A stretch of DNA of 64,000 bases, from contig JAQGEQ010000081.1 in assembly GCA_034620365.1 (NCBI GenBank), positions 248,001 to 312,000 of the forward strand, written 5' to 3'. Both the position numbers and the translations under genes were made by a program. Shown in pieces: positions 44,081-57,850 of the stretch. Below the pieces are notes generated by a model, which worked only from the letters and a program-made list of their open reading frames with translations, had not been told where the DNA came from and ran no database searches. Position 1 is the stretch's first letter. The number at the start of each line of letters is the position of its first letter. Source of the stretch: Pegea sp. RAD2-039 (taxonomy: Eukaryota; Chordata; Thaliacea; Salpida; Salpidae).

Positions 44081-44550
44081 AAATAACTTAATATAACTTA
44101 ATATAATCTCTAATATAACTAGAAAGCAAATTACAAAGTATATGAAGAAACTGACATTTACCGTTTTTTCAATAAATGAAATAAAAGGTGAATATACTAA
44201 AGTTTATTTAACTTTAACAATAAATAACAACATTAAAAATACCATAAAAATTTACAACTATCCCAAGTATTATGAGTAAAAATTAGTTTTTATAGTTTGA
44301 GTATTCTTTAAATAATGTTATTTGAAAGTATTATTATCTTTAACAAACAATAATCAGTAGATCAACATAACTGAAATTTCTCTGCTATAATTTCTTTGAA
44401 ATGTTTATTTCGAAAATTTTCTAACAGAAGAAAGTAGAATAATAAGTAAATGTTGTAGCACTTCAGACAACAACAGCAAATAAATTTAAATTAGTCATAA
44501 TCATCTAAACTGAGATAGAAATTTTATTTCAATAAAAAATCTTTTATAAT

Positions 44551-44760
44551 GCTTCACTAGCATTAATGTCATTTACCGTATAATCACCCGTAAGAAGAAA
44601 CGGGCTCCAAAAAGAGAAACTATCTGGATGGTTGTATTTACGCAGATTGCGTCAAATCTCAAAACTTACATATAAAGTGGTCTCAATCTTATATTTATGC
44701 TGCTCAAAAAAAAATCTTCAAAATTTTATCAAATAATTTTTTAATGACAATAAGAAAATT
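44551..44760 (+). repeat. Cassette B9
   Basis: Hairpin CACCCGTAAGAAGAAACGGG and CATATAAAGTGG are intact; the core is mutated to ATATTTATGCTGCTCAA. Confidence 0.65.
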
Positions 44761-44999
44761 TTCAAAGCATTTCCAATAATGACAGCGAAAATAACATTTC
44801 CTATATATTTCTATGTATTTGATGTTTATATTTTTAATATTGTATAATTAGCAAACTTTATTTATTAAATTAATATTCTAATAAGTTTACACTTTCAGTA
44901 AATTATGTTGAAAATATTTTCCATTTTTGCAGTTCAGAAAATATATTCAATAAAAAATTTAAGAATAAATAGAAATAATATAATATTTTAATAATATAG

Positions 45000-45225
45000 A
45001 TCCTCAATAACTTCCAGTGTTTTTAAGCTTGATATGTTCGCTTATGGTTCTACTTTTATTAGAAAAACTATTTATATAATTGATAAGTTGAAACTTGTTC
45101 AACTTCAAAATAATAATCAATGAAAATCTAAACAATAACAGCTGAATTTCAGATAAAACTTCGTTATACTCATCTTATATATTATTGCATTTTAATCTAA
45201 GGTTTGTGAGTTAAAGTTTTAAAAT
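45000..45225 (+). repeat. Cassette C5
   Basis: GTTGAAACTTGTTCAACTTC, CTTATATATTATTGC and AAGGTTTGTGAGTTAAAG. Confidence 0.65.
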
Positions 45226-47170
45226 GTTTACTTACTGCAAATTTTGGTAAATCTTTTAATTTTGAAATCATGCAGTTTTTGAAAGATTTTATTATTCATA
45301 AATTCCTTATCTTTCTTACTACAGTCCTACTAATTTTGAGTTTTAGTTGCAATGTGAAATTTAAAAAAACTTTTCAATAAACTAAACTTGTTATTAAAGC
45401 AACTAATTTTGAAAAACTGTCTTGTTTGTTTTCTAATGCATTTTTTTTATAGAATTTAATCTCTTCAATTAATAACTTTCATTTTTAAGAACAATAACTT
45501 TTCTAAGTAACAAATTATTTATGTTTAAAAGTATCTGTAGGCAAAATGTCTTTTAAAAATGCTTAAAATTATAAATAATTTCGAAATTAAAGGGAAATAA
45601 AAAACTTGAAAAACAATAAAATATATAAATAAATTCTATCTGCATTTTATTTTCCAAGTTGATTTGTTAACAGTAAATAGAGATTAAGATCTACAAACAA
45701 TTAATTTATTAGCGTTTGTTTTAGATTATAAGTAGATTATTTAATAATGTGAAGCACACAAATTCGTAATTTTTTTATTTTACTTTTTTTTAAATAAAAA
45801 AAAAAAAATAAGTTTAATATAGATACATAATCTTCTTCATGAGATTTAACATAAAATTTTAATTAATTTTAAGTCAGTAAGTTTAACTGTTTTGAAATTT
45901 GAAATATTAGTAAATAAATCATTAGAAACCATTTCAAATGAAATTGTCTTTTTTTATATTTACGTAATCTAATTTTTACAGACTTTTGTTAATTCATTTT
46001 ACTTATAATGAATTATATAACAACTAAAATTTATATAAATAAGGATGAATTTACTCTCTAAAAATCCTTCAAAATTATTATTTGTATTTTGATTTTATAA
46101 TAAATTTTTCTATGAAATATTATTAAAATAATCTAAACTTTATCAGTTTTATCCAAAAACTTTTTGAAATATATTTTGTAATCAAATATACTTTAAAGTA
46201 AATTGCAATTTCCATGAAAGAAAAATAATACTTTTTTCATTTAATTGATAAAAACAAGAAGTTATTATTAGATTTATTTAATTTAGATGAAATGTAGAAA
46301 AAATTTAATACTTTATAGCTAATAAAAAGGTTTACATCTATCAATAAAGTATTTCTAAAAATTAAAATAAATTTTCGTAGTTTAAAATTATCTCTCTTTA
46401 TTATATTTTGCTAACTGTGCTAAAACGGGAAGAAAAGCAAAATGATAAATTCAAAATGAAGTTTAAATTTAAAAAGAAAAATTTGTATTTAAAATTTCTT
46501 AAGGAATTGATTTATAATTTTGGGAAATATATAATTGCAAATAAGAAACGTTTTCCTTATGGATAAAATACAACAAAGACGTCATTATCCAGTTTTCTAC
46601 TGATTTTTAATATATCATTAGATTTAACTCTTTCATGGTAGTTTTTAAATGTTTTCGATAGAAGGTAGCGTTACTGGTTTTTATTTTTAATATGAACAAT
46701 TTGCTTCGATAAAATATAGAAATCTACGATTGTTTTACAAAAGTAAACAACTGTTAATTGAAAAACTTAAAACTTAAAAACTTAAAAAAACTGTTCTTAA
46801 AATACAACCACAAATTTAATTTCAAAAAAAAATATTAAACATTTTAGAATTATGAAATATTTTGAGCATAGTAAAAGGTTTCAAACAAAGCAATGAATAT
46901 GTTGAAAACTTTATTCATATTGTCTACATTAAAAAACTTTATTCTGCAACATAAATACTACAAGACGTTATTATTCATTTGTACACAATATTTATCTTTT
47001 ATATGCGTTTAGCATTTCATTGCACATACAGTTTTTGGTAGCAGTTTAGAGTTATCCCACATTTATGAGCCAAAACTAGTTTTTTTCCCTATAAAAAAGC
47101 GTTTTTTCTTTAAAAAATTTAAATACATAAAAAAAATTACCAATAATCTGTAGAAAGTTTTGCTTTTACT

Positions 47171-47300
47171 TTAACTGAATTTATCAGTCTCCAAATCTAA
47201 AACTGGTTTAGGGAATCATTGTTTAATCCATTTTACTTGCTGTTAAAAACCTACAAACATTATAAATAGGCGTGTTTTAGTTTCAAATTTGATTCATGGT
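47171..47300 (+). repeat. Cassette A8, diverged
   Basis: AACTGAATTTATCAGTCTCC and TTATAAATAGGCGTG are clear. The core has decayed to TTTCAAATTTGATTCATGG. Confidence 0.6.
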
Positions 47301-48129
47301 TCAAATATGGTTCAAAATACAAATTGCAAACTCTAAATTGACCTACACATTTTTATTTTATTTTATAAATTAAAAACCGGGAAGAAATTATCATAATTAG
47401 ACTATTTCTGATTAGATATAACTACATTAATGCTTTCAAGTTTAACAACTATCCCAAATTTATTAGTTAAAAGTGTTTTTGTTACTTTGAAAAGTGATGT
47501 TTGTTTTTTTAAAAATTTCATTTAAAATGTTTTTAATCTATTTTATATAATAATCCGTAGTTGAGCTCAACAAAATACCATCTGCTACAAATTCTTTCAA
47601 ATTTTTCTTTCCAAAATATTGTAAGAGATATCTGAAAAAAATATAGAATGATTAGAAGATAGAAAAAACGAATTATTTAATGGTATTGTTTACGTAATTA
47701 AAAATATTTTTAAAGTATCAGATTAATTTGAAGTTGAATGAATTTCAACAAACTTTAATCAATATTACCGAACAGTGTATCAACTACTACTGTTTATCTT
47801 GCACATGGTTTCTTCATATAATATTCAAACGTAAAAAAAAAGATAAAATGTTTTCCACATTTGTAGAATCATTCTTCAAAGAAATTAAACTATATTTGAC
47901 TTTTTAGAGCTTAGATTAACTCTCTATAGGATTTTTTTAAAAGAATATCGATTTTGTAAGTATAGATAAAGATATGAAAAAATTTAACTTAGTAGCGTTT
48001 GTTTTGGATTATAAGTAGCTTATTTAGCTGCTTTGAAATTTTGTATTATTAGTAAATATATTATTGACACAATATTCTTAATGACTTTGCTTGTTTCTAG
48101 TTTTAAAATGACTATCATTTTGGTTTAAT

Positions 48130-48837
48130 TTTAAGGTACTTCGAAATCTGTTATGATAAAACTGCTGAATTTTACCTATAACTTTATTGATATTTTCATT
48201 AGCAAGAAATTATAATTTTTTTCAAAATAAGTAGTTTCTTCATAAATATTAGTTATTTATATTAAATAACCTCTTCTTGCTTAGTTTGGAAATTAGACTG
48301 ACCAGTTATCTTCTTACGATACCACTTCAATCTATCCTTAGTAATTTCATTATTTAAGGTTCATCATTTTCTTTTCTGGTTAAATGCATTTTCTTGTCTG
48401 TAATCTATATTAATGAAAAATAAAAGTTTTCAAAATTTTTGAATTTCTTCTAAGAAGTACACTGAAAATTGTTTTGATGAATAAAGTTTACAGGAATATT
48501 CTTAAACTTTAAATTTGAGAAAATTGTAAATAGACAGATCAGCTTATATTTCAATTTTTAATTACAAATTTTTAGATATATTTTGACTCGAAGTTACAAC
48601 TAATACATAAACAACAGTAAACTGATTTAAAAATTAAAATATGAACTGTAGTTTGAATAAATGACAAATGTATATAAAACAAGCACACAAGTTAACCGAC
48701 TATTTTAATCTTTTCTCTACTAATTAAAGTAATTTAAATCTCATTCTTAGAATGCTAACAGGATGAAATTCCGGTTTTTGATAGTTTAAACATGTTAACA
48801 ATTTTCAACATTTCAAATCAAAAGCGCTTAATATATA
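48130..48837. other. Unique A+T-rich stretch between modules
   Basis: No gene is supported. A minus-strand open stretch near 48260-48350 reads EITKDRLKWYRKKITGQSNF but is short and has no recognised family. Confidence 0.4.
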
Positions 48838-49170
48838 ATAGAATTGTTATTCCAAAATGTATTCGATTTCTATTAAGAAAATTATTTTTGCGTTTTTAAA
48901 AAAATTAAATGAAAGAAAATCTTAAATTTATAATTATAATTAAAAATTTCATGTTTATGTAATATAAAATTCAACGAGACGTCATTATCCATTATTTACG
49001 CTGATTTTTACATTTTATTAGAATTAAAATCTTTTATAGTAGTTTTCATTGGTTTTCATTAGAATGTAGCGTTTCTAGTTTTTGTTTGCAATATAAACAA
49101 CTTACTTCGATAAATTGAAGAAATCTACTATTTTGTTTTACAAAAGTAAACAAATATTAACTAATTACAA
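48838..49170 (+). repeat. Duplication with 38415-38780, copy 2; family I best copy
   Basis: Family I is about 200 bp: GACGTCATTATCCA, then TTTTATAGTAGTTTTC, a small hairpin and GTAGCGTTTCTAG. Other copies start near 9110, 29095, 38548, 46578 and 57545, and a very diverged one near 56130. Confidence 0.8.
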
Positions 49171-49310
49171 TAAACAATAAAATATATAAATAAATACAAA
49201 CTACAGTCTCTACTTCTTCACACAAATGTTTTACAAAAGAAAGAATTATCATCTTTATTTAAACTATTATTAGTCTTTGTATAACTTTATTTTAATATAG
49301 ACAACTGAAT

Positions 49311-49361
49311 ATATCAATCTCAGAATAGGAAATAGAAGATGGGAAACTTAAAATGAAACTT
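49311..49361 (+). repeat. Cassette A fragment cut by the minisatellite
   Basis: CAACTGAATATATCAATCTC and GAAGATGGGAAACTT match A1, then the 20-bp array begins. The TATA-like box and core are absent. Confidence 0.7.
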
Positions 49362-50253
49362 GCGGGCTGCAACTGGTTGTTGATGCTTCGAAGTGGTTTT
49401 TACTGGTTGGTAATGGTTGTTGCTGCTACGAAGTGGTTGTTGCTGGTTGTTAATGGTTAAAGTTGGTTGCTAATGGCTGTTGCTGGTTGCTAGTAGTTGT
49501 TTCTGGCTGCAAGTGGTTGATGCTGGTTGCTAGAGGTTGATGCTGGTTGCTAGTGGTTGATGCTGGTTGCCGATGGTGGTGCTGGTTGCTAATGGTTTTT
49601 TCTGGCTATTAGTGGTTTTTGCTGGTTACAAGTGGTTTTTTTAGGTTGGTAATAGTTGTTGCTAGTTTCTAATGGTTGGTGCTGGGTTGTATTGGTTGTT
49701 GCTGGCTGCCAGTGGTTGTTGCAGGGTGGTATTGTTTGTTACTGCCTGCTAATGGTTGTTACTGGTTGCAGTGGTTATTGCTGGCTATTAGTGGTTGTTG
49801 CTGGTTGCAAGTGGTTTTTGCTTGCTGCTAGTGGTTGTTGCTCCGTGGTATTGGTTGTTGCTGGGTGGTATTGGTTGTGGCTGGCTGCTAATGGTTGTTG
49901 CTGCTTCAAAGTGTTTGTTACTGGTTATTAATGGTTGTTGCTGGTTGGTAGTGATTGATAGTGATTGTTGCTGGTTGCTAGTGGTTGTTGCTGGGTGGTA
50001 TTTGTTGTTGCTGGTTGCTAGTGGTTGTTGCTGAGTGGTATTGGTTGTTGCTGGTTGCTAATTGTTATTGCTGCTTCAAAGTGGTTGTTGCTGCTTTGAA
50101 GTGATTGTTGCTGCTTCGAAGTGGTTGTTGTTGGCTGCTAATGGTTGTTGCTAGTTGTTAGTGTTTGCTGCTTGGTGGTATCGGTTGTTGCTTGGTGCTA
50201 TTGGTTGTTGCAGGCTGCTAGTGGTTGCTGCTGGTTGCTAGTGGTTGTTGCAG
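49362..50253. repeat. Second minisatellite array, same 20-bp unit, about 45 copies
   Basis: Same unit and variants as the large array. The left junction interrupts an AACTGA-type cassette fragment (49311-49360). The right junction runs through TTGTTGCAGG into TTTTCGCTGAAAACGG, identical to the short array near 11.7 kb. Confidence 0.96.
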
Positions 50254-51463
50254 GTTTTCGCTGAAAACGGAATATCTGTTTCTAAGCTTTTCTTTTTCCT
50301 GTTTACTATTAAGATACACAATATCTTAATTGATATTTACCTAATTTTTCTAATAAACATTTTATGATTTGATTTCCACACAATAAAAGCCTTAAAACAA
50401 ACAAAAAAAATATTTTTTTAAAGTTATTCTATAAATATCTAATTGTAATTTAAAACATTTTTCAATTGAATATGTTTTTAAAACATAGATCATATGTTTT
50501 ACTAGCAAAATCAAAAAAGGTTTTATTATCAAGAAAATTTTTTGAATTTTTGAGAAAAGGTATAATTAAAGATAAAATATAAAGTTTGTAAAACTGTTTT
50601 TGTTTGATTTCCGAACAAAAATTAGTTTTGGTAATAGAAATAATTAATCGAATATTGAAATTTATAACTGTTATCTATTTTATCTTATATAGCTTCTTGA
50701 ATGAAAAATGATTTGAGTAATTGATACAAAGTGATCTTAAATGTAACAGTTTTCTTGTATCTGTTTCTTAGTTTAATCAAAAAAAAATTAATGCAAATCA
50801 TTATCACAGAAGTTTTTCATGACAAGTACAATAATATTATTAATTAGTGTTCCAGACTTTATGAAATCGTGAAATACATTATTGAATTGTAATACATTAT
50901 TAAGATTTAATTTTTCTGTAAGTAATACGATTGTCAGTACAAATGTAGTCAATTAAATAGTTAAAATCAATTGTCTAAATTCTAAGTGCCATAGTTTAAT
51001 ATAGAGTTGCCTTTAAGAAAAGTCTTCTTGTTTTGAAATGACTTCTAAGTATAAAAAATCAAATGAAAGATAGATAATTTAGCTTAAGGTCAACAGCGAC
51101 AACTAGCGACTGTTCAAGTTTACAAATAATTTTACAAAAATTTTTGAAACAAAAATAACTACAAAGTTAAGATTTTTAACAAAATATATTAATCTAAAAT
51201 GACAACTTATTTGTTTAGCTATTAACAAACATTTGAATAAGAAATAGTTATAAATATATTTGCTGCTATGTTTTGTTAAACAGAAAAAATAAAATAATTT
51301 TCTACGCCCAGTAGGTGTAAAATTTTGCTATTTTCTTGGGTAATTTTTGTTAAATTTAAAAGATACTCATACTCACTAAAAAATCAATTTTATATATAAA
51401 AAAGTTGAAATTAGCCAAAGATATTGAGTTTGGAATAGACGATTACTAACGAAATCAACTTTT

Positions 51464-51590
51464 TACCAGTTTACACCACAAACACTAGATTATATGAAGC
51501 TTTTATAATAATAATAAACTCAAACTAAACTCCACTTCTAATAGATAATTGGTATTGAACTAATTTGGAGTTGAATAAATTTCAACAGAC
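51464..51590 (-). repeat. Reverse cassette G7
   Basis: Partner of G3, with the full core TGTTTGTGGTGTAAACTGG. Confidence 0.62.
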
Positions 51591-51959
51591 TTGAAATAAT
51601 ATTACCAAGGAGATATATGGTCATAATGCTATAATTTTGCATCTAAGTTTTACTAACTCAACTTTTTTTTCAATTTCTGGATTATATTTTTCACTAGCGA
51701 TATTCAAAATTTTTTTATGCACCTAGATTTTGTTGAATTATCTACAAAGGTAAACTTTAAAAGATACACTAAATGGTTAATATGTCTGTTTTTGTTGGAT
51801 CTCTTATACAAAAATTTGTTTCTAATGTAATGAAAACATTTAGTATGTTTTGTAAAATAATTAATCTTTTTTCTACATTTTAAATTTAACTCAAGAAATC
51901 AGTAACAGTGTTTAATAAAAATATAAAATAACTATAATTAATAATAAATTTTTTTTATG

Positions 51960-52175
51960 ATATATATCTTTAAAAACTCCAAATGTTTTGTAGCTTGATC
52001 TGTTCGCTTATGTTTCTACTTTTATTAGAAAAACAATTTATATAAATTATTAGTTGAAACTTAATCAACTTCAAAATAATAAAAAACAATAAGACCTAAA
52101 TATTTGGTAAAATTTCGTTATACTCATGTTATATATTATTGCATTTTAATCTAAGGTTTGTGAGTTGAACTTTTA
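51960..52175 (+). repeat. Cassette C6
   Basis: Near-identical to C2 within the 5.4-kb duplication. Confidence 0.65.
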
Positions 52176-54948
52176 AATGTTTACTTTCTGCAAAATTTGG
52201 TAAATCTTTAACTTTTGAATTTATGCAATTTTTACTTGATTTTATTATTCAAAAAATCCTTATTTTTCTTACTAAAGTCTTAGCAATGTTATAATTTAGT
52301 TGCATTGTGAAAATTTTAAAAACTTTTCTATAAATTTAACTTGTAATTAAATCAACTAACTTTGTAATGTTTGATCTTATCATAGTCTAAAAAAACCGAA
52401 ATATTAAAAAAATTTTTGGAATATATAGAAATAACTCTTATAAGTAATACAGAAAATTACAATAAATGAAAAAATTCTCCCTTTAAGTATTGTGTATGTT
52501 GAAAAAATTAATAAAAACAACCACCAAAAAAAGCAACTCAAATAAACAAATACTAGACAACAACAATATTTATGTTTAAAAGTAATTTTATCAAATTTGT
52601 CATATACAATTGCATATTAGTTTACATTAATTTGAATTTTAAAGAAACTAAATTCATGATAAACAATAAAATATATTAATAAATACAAAATACATTCTCC
52701 ACTTCTTAAAAGAAATATTTTACGAAACAAATGATTATCAACTTTATTTTTATTATTCTTAGTCTTTGTATAACTTTATTTTTATTATAGACAACTGAAC
52801 ATATCAGTCTCAGAATTTTAAACGGAAGATGAGAAGCTTAACATGTTAATTCTATAAGAGCTAAATACCACAGTTTAATATCAAATCGTACTTTAAAAAA
52901 TATCCTTGTTTTAAAATCTATTTTCGGAATGAGAAAAGAAAAAGTTAAAATCAATTATCAACAGTGTCAACTAGCGACTGTTGTGATTTACAAATAAATT
53001 GTTTGATTTTTAAGGGAAAAAAAAACTAAACCAAAAACAAACATCCCTTGATTTTGTTATTAGCGAGCAATTGTATAGAAGATCATATCAGCCCTTAAAT
53101 TATTTGCTGCAATGTTCTGTTATACTAAAACGATTAAAATAATCTTCCACGTGCAATAGGTGTAAAACTTTGCTAATTTCTGTAATGAACATTTTGAAAA
53201 GTAAAGTATACACTTACTCAGCAAAACTTATATTTTTAAAAAGTTAAATAATTTTCTTAATTTGACTTTTGTTTAAATAATGTTATTTGAAAGCGTTTCT
53301 GTCTGTAATAAACAACAATCAGTAGTCGAACATAACTAAAATCTTGCTGCTACAATCTCTTTTAAAAGTTTCTTCCAAAAATATTCTAAAAGATAATTAA
53401 ATTCATACTTCTCATAGTTTAACTGTTAAACGAATTATCTTTAAAAAACAACAAGCTAATATATATAATATACTGAAGATGTACAAACATATAATATTAC
53501 ATACAATTTAAAGGTAACAGAAGCTGTTCATGACAGATGTGATATTAACCTATATTTAAAAACTATTTAGTCTTATTGAAAAATTATTTTATATACATTA
53601 ATAAGATTTATATTAAACGTCAGTAAAACGATTATCAGTAGAAAGTAGGATTATTATAAATATTCTAAATTCAAGTCTATCATTGCTAAGAGCCACAGTT
53701 TATTTATTTATTATGCAATTTAACTATTAAAAAAAAAGAATGAATTTCTAGAAACATATTCATCTTACATTTACAGATGTTGTAAAACTGAAACATTTTC
53801 TTTTACCTTGAAATAATTGTATGGCCTTAAAAACGGTTTATTTAAATTTTAAGTTAACCATTATAAGAGCTCAACTAAAAACTTTGTGCTACAGACTTTT
53901 TGTGATTTTTTTAAAAATGAATTTAATTTTGTCAACAATTTTCCAAATTCAAGTTGTTATCAATTTGTAGATTATATTTTTACTAGCTAAAATTCAAAAA
54001 GTATGCAACAACAAGCGCATTTGCTAAATTATCAACAAAAGTAAACTTTGAAGGTAAATTGTAAAGATTCTAAAATTTGTTGTTGAATTTCTTAAACAAA
54101 AAACTTTTTCTAACGGAAGAAAAATACATAGTTGAAAACTGACAGCTATAACTGTTGTTTGTTTTGACTTTTATAGCTTTTTGAATAAGAATATGATTTG
54201 TTCATCATGGAAACTGGTCTAAAAATTAAACTTTTGCTTTGCATTGATTTACTATGTTTAAATCAAGAACAAACTTGACGCAAACAAATCATTAATGACA
54301 GAAGATGTTCATGACAATTGTAAAAAGATTATTTATTTGTTTTAGATGCTTTACTGAAATTTGTTCAAGTGTATCTTTCACTTGTAATTTTTAAACAAGA
54401 TTTAATTTATTTGTCAGTAATACGATTATCACTACAGAATTAAGCAGTTAAACAGTCTAAAATCGATTCTAGAAGAGCTAAGTGCAACAGTTTAATATCG
54501 TATCGTACTTAACAGTATTACCATTGGATTAAAATAGGTTTTCAGAATGAGAAATAAAAAAATAGTTAAAATAAAGTACCAACAGCGACAGTCAGGGGAA
54601 GTTGTGATTTACAAATAACTTGTTTGATTTTTAAGAAACAAAAAAAAAGATAAACGAAGCCAAAAACAATAATTTGCTTTATTTTAATATCACCGAACAT
54701 TTGTATAAAAAATCAAATCAGCCCTTAAATTATATGCTGATACTTAATGTTAAATTAAAGCAATTAAAATAATTTTCCACACGTACTAGATGTAAACTTT
54801 TGGTAATTTATTTAATAGTTTTTCTTTTAATTTAAAATACACATTTAGTCAGCAAAATATATATTTTAGAAAAGTTAGTAAGTAAAAAAAAGTTGAAATT
54901 AGTCAAGGGCATTGACCTCTGAAAAATTAATTTATAACGATTTCAAGG

Positions 54949-55100
54949 TTTTACCAGTTTACACCACAAACAGTAGATTTTAAAAAGCTTGTATATAGCT
55001 ATTGACTGAGTGAAAGAGTTAAGGTACAATTGTCCGATTCAGTTGAAGTCTTAATCATCACATTAATTTGAGGTTGAATGAATTTCAACAAACTTTAATC
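54949..55100 (-). repeat. Reverse cassette G8
   Basis: Partner of G4. Core intact, box CTTTTTAAAATCTAC degenerate. Confidence 0.6.
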
Positions 55101-55624
55101 AATGTTACCAAGCAGTGTATCAACTACTACCTTTTAATTTGCATATGGTTTCCTCGTGTAATTTTCGAATGCAAAAATAGGGTATTATCGTTTTTAAAGG
55201 AAATTAGACCATACTTGACTTGTTAAAGCTTAAGTTAACTCTCTTTACGATTTCTTTCAACAGAAAGTAGATTTTGTAATAGTAAATAGAGATTAAGATC
55301 TGTAAAAAGAATTAACTTATTAGCGTTTTTTTTTATTATAAGTAGCTTGCTCAGCTGTTTTGAAATTTGTATTATTAGTATATATATTATTAAATGATAC
55401 TTTATATGAAATTGCTTGTTTCTAAGTTTAAAATGATTATTATTTAGGTTTAATTTTCCATGACTTTATCTACTTTTTTCAGAACTTACTTAGACTAATT
55501 GTTATTAATAACAATTTGTATGACAATTAATTTTTTTATTATTAGAAATTTATTTTTTTCATAAAAATCCTTCAAAATTACTATTTATTATTTAATTGTC
55601 TAAAAAGTATTCATAAAATAATTC

Positions 55625-55990
55625 ATGAAATTAACTTAGTTTGATAATTTAAAAATTCTACTTTTGTTCGAAAATTTTAACTTACATTAATCAATAACAA
55701 ATATTTATAAAGACTTTTAAATGTAATAATTTAAAACAACAGCCGTCTTAAAACAAAATGTCCTTATTTTGCGTTTATTCGCCATTAAAATATAAGTTAT
55801 ATCTGATTGAGCTTAGCAACTTTCTAGAACAAAATTTGATGGTTAATTTTCTACGCAGATAATCATAGCACAAAAAATATTTAATGAATATAATTTTGTC
55901 AACAATTTTCCAATCTAACTTGTTTTTAAAATCTAAATTATGTTTCTTACCATCGAAAATCAATTAAGTCTTCAACATGTAGCAGATTTA
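55625..55990 (+). repeat. Local direct repeat, unit 1
   Basis: It matches 56235-56605 in the same orientation, starting at GAAATTAACTTAGTTTGATA. Both share AACAGCCG/ACAGCCGACTTA and TATCTGATTGAG words. A degenerate family I stretch lies between the two units. Confidence 0.85.
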
Positions 55991-56234
55991 TTTGCGTTTT
56001 TTTGTTGCAAACAGTACTTTTATTTCAAACAATTTTAAGATGTTTTAAAAAAACAATAAGTATGTCAAAAACTTCTTTATTATTGTTTACAGTACAAAAC
56101 TTAATTCCTTGGCATAAATTCATCAAAGACACCATTATTTATTTTATACAGGAATTCAGGATTTTATTAAAGATAAAATCTTTTATCATAGTTCTTAGAG
56201 GTTTTAAATCTAAACTGGCATTTTTTTCTTTTAT

Positions 56235-56605
56235 TTTCAGTGAAATTAACTTAGTTTGATAATTTAAAAATCCACTTTTGTTCAAAGAAGTTGAAATATA
56301 TTAATTAATTACAAACATCCATAAAGACTTTTTAACGTAAAAGTTTAAAACGACAGCCGACTTATAACGAAATATCAATATCTTTATTTTGCTTTTATTG
56401 ACCGTTAAAATATGAATTATATCTGATTGAGTTTAGCAACTTCTTAGAATAAAATTTCATTGTTAATTTTCTACACAGATAATCATAGCATAAAAAGTAT
56501 TAAATGAATATAACTTTGTCCGGAATTTTCCAATTTAAATTTTTTTCAAATTCTAGATTATGTTTCTTACTAGCGAAAATCAAATAAGTTTTTAACATAT
56601 AGCGG
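56235..56605 (+). repeat. Local direct repeat, unit 2
   Basis: Partner of 55625-55990. It continues into a D motif (56730), which unit 1 lacks. Confidence 0.85.
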
Positions 56606-57272
56606 ATTTGTTAAATTATCAACAAAAGTCAACTTTCAAAGTAAATTATAAAGTTTCTACAAATTTCTTTTCGGGTTTCATAAACAAAATCTTTTCCTAA
56701 CGGAAGAAAAATATTTAGTTGAAAATCGACAGATATAACTGTTGTCTGTTTTGGCTTATACAACTTCTTGAATGAGAAAATGATCGGTGTCTATCTTAGA
56801 AACTGATCTAAACTTTAAAACTTTTGCTTCTTTTTCATTGCTTGATTTTGGTTAGTTTCAGTTTTTATAACAAATGTTATTTTGAATTATATTTTGTAAT
56901 CAAATATACTTAAAAGTAAATTGCAATTTCTATAAAAGAATACAAACATAAGATAAAACAAGAAGTTATTACTAGATTTATTGAGTTAAGATGAAATGTA
57001 CTAAAAAATTATTAATCTAAAGCAAGTAGAAAGGTTTAGAGTTATCAAAAAAGTATTTCTACAAAATAAAATATCTTGATTAGTTTAAAATTACCTTTCT
57101 CATTTTTTTGCTAATTGTGCTAAAACAGAAAAGCAAGCAAAATTATAAATACTAATGGTAATTTATTTTCAAATAGAATTTGTTTTTTAATTTGTTAAGA
57201 AATTGATGAATTATAGGTCTGAAATTTGAATTTCACCAAAACTAACATGCTTTTAAAAAATTATGCTTTTAA

Positions 57273-57415
57273 TTCAACTGAATGTTTCAGTTTCTAAATT
57301 TGCTCATAATACTCAATCATATTAACCTTTCTTTCAACTTGTAAAAATAATCTTATAAATAAGCCTGCTTTAGTCTCACATTTGTGGGATAAAACAGAAA
57401 AAAATAAAGTTACGA
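57273..57415 (+). repeat. Cassette A9
   Basis: CAACTGAATGTTTCAGTTTC with full spacing to TTATAAATAAGCC and CATTTGTGGGATAAAAC. It shows the longer ancestral form of A3. Confidence 0.7.
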
Positions 57416-57740
57416 TAAATCGAAAGTATGTTTTATTTTTAGTAAGATAATTATTTTTAAAATTTATTAAGAAACTGATGAAATAAAAATCTGAAATTTA
57501 TACTTATAATTACAAAACTTATGTGTTTTGTAGTATAAAGTATAGTAAGATTTCATTATCCAGTTTATTTACTGATTTTAATCATTTTATTAGAATTATA
57601 ATCTTTTATAGTAGTTTCTATCGGTTTTTGATAGATCGTAGCGTTTCTGTTTTTTGTTTGCAATATAAACAACTTACTTCAATAAATTAAAGAAATCTAC
57701 TAATTTGTTTTACAAAAGAAAAACAAAAATTAACTAATTA

Positions 57741-57850
57741 CAAATTTCTCCTTAGTTTGACTTTTCTTTAAATAATGTTTACTTTAATAAGTAAATGTTG
57801 CAGCACTTCAGAACAACAACAGCTATGTATTTAAATTGTTCATAATCATT
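57741..57850 (+). repeat. 110-bp insertion derived from another module, with a 20-bp direct repeat
   Basis: TTAACTAATTACAAATTTCT occurs before and after the extra stretch, but once at 9292 in the sister copy. The inserted bases match pieces of the module at 44280-44510 (TTTAAATAATGTT, AAGTAAATGTTG, GCACTTCAG, TCATAATCAT) with internal parts missing. Confidence 0.8.

Larger units (their letters stand above)
44105..46100 (+). repeat. Module block B-C, copy 3
   Basis: Full-length relative of 1145-3150 with cassettes B9 and C5. Its left edge has short tandem ATATAACTTA words (44085-44110). Confidence 0.85.
50231..55624 (+). repeat. 5.4-kb segmental duplication, copy 2
   Basis: This is the partner of 11690-17055. 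Similarity stops sharply after TATTCATAAAATAAT at the right end, where this copy joins a different module (TCATGAAATTAACTTAG). The array on its left is about ten times longer than in copy 1. Confidence 0.93.

Noticed and set aside
48260-48350. Lysine-rich open stretch on the minus strand
   Set aside because: About 30 codons, bounded by stops, with no splice signals or family match.
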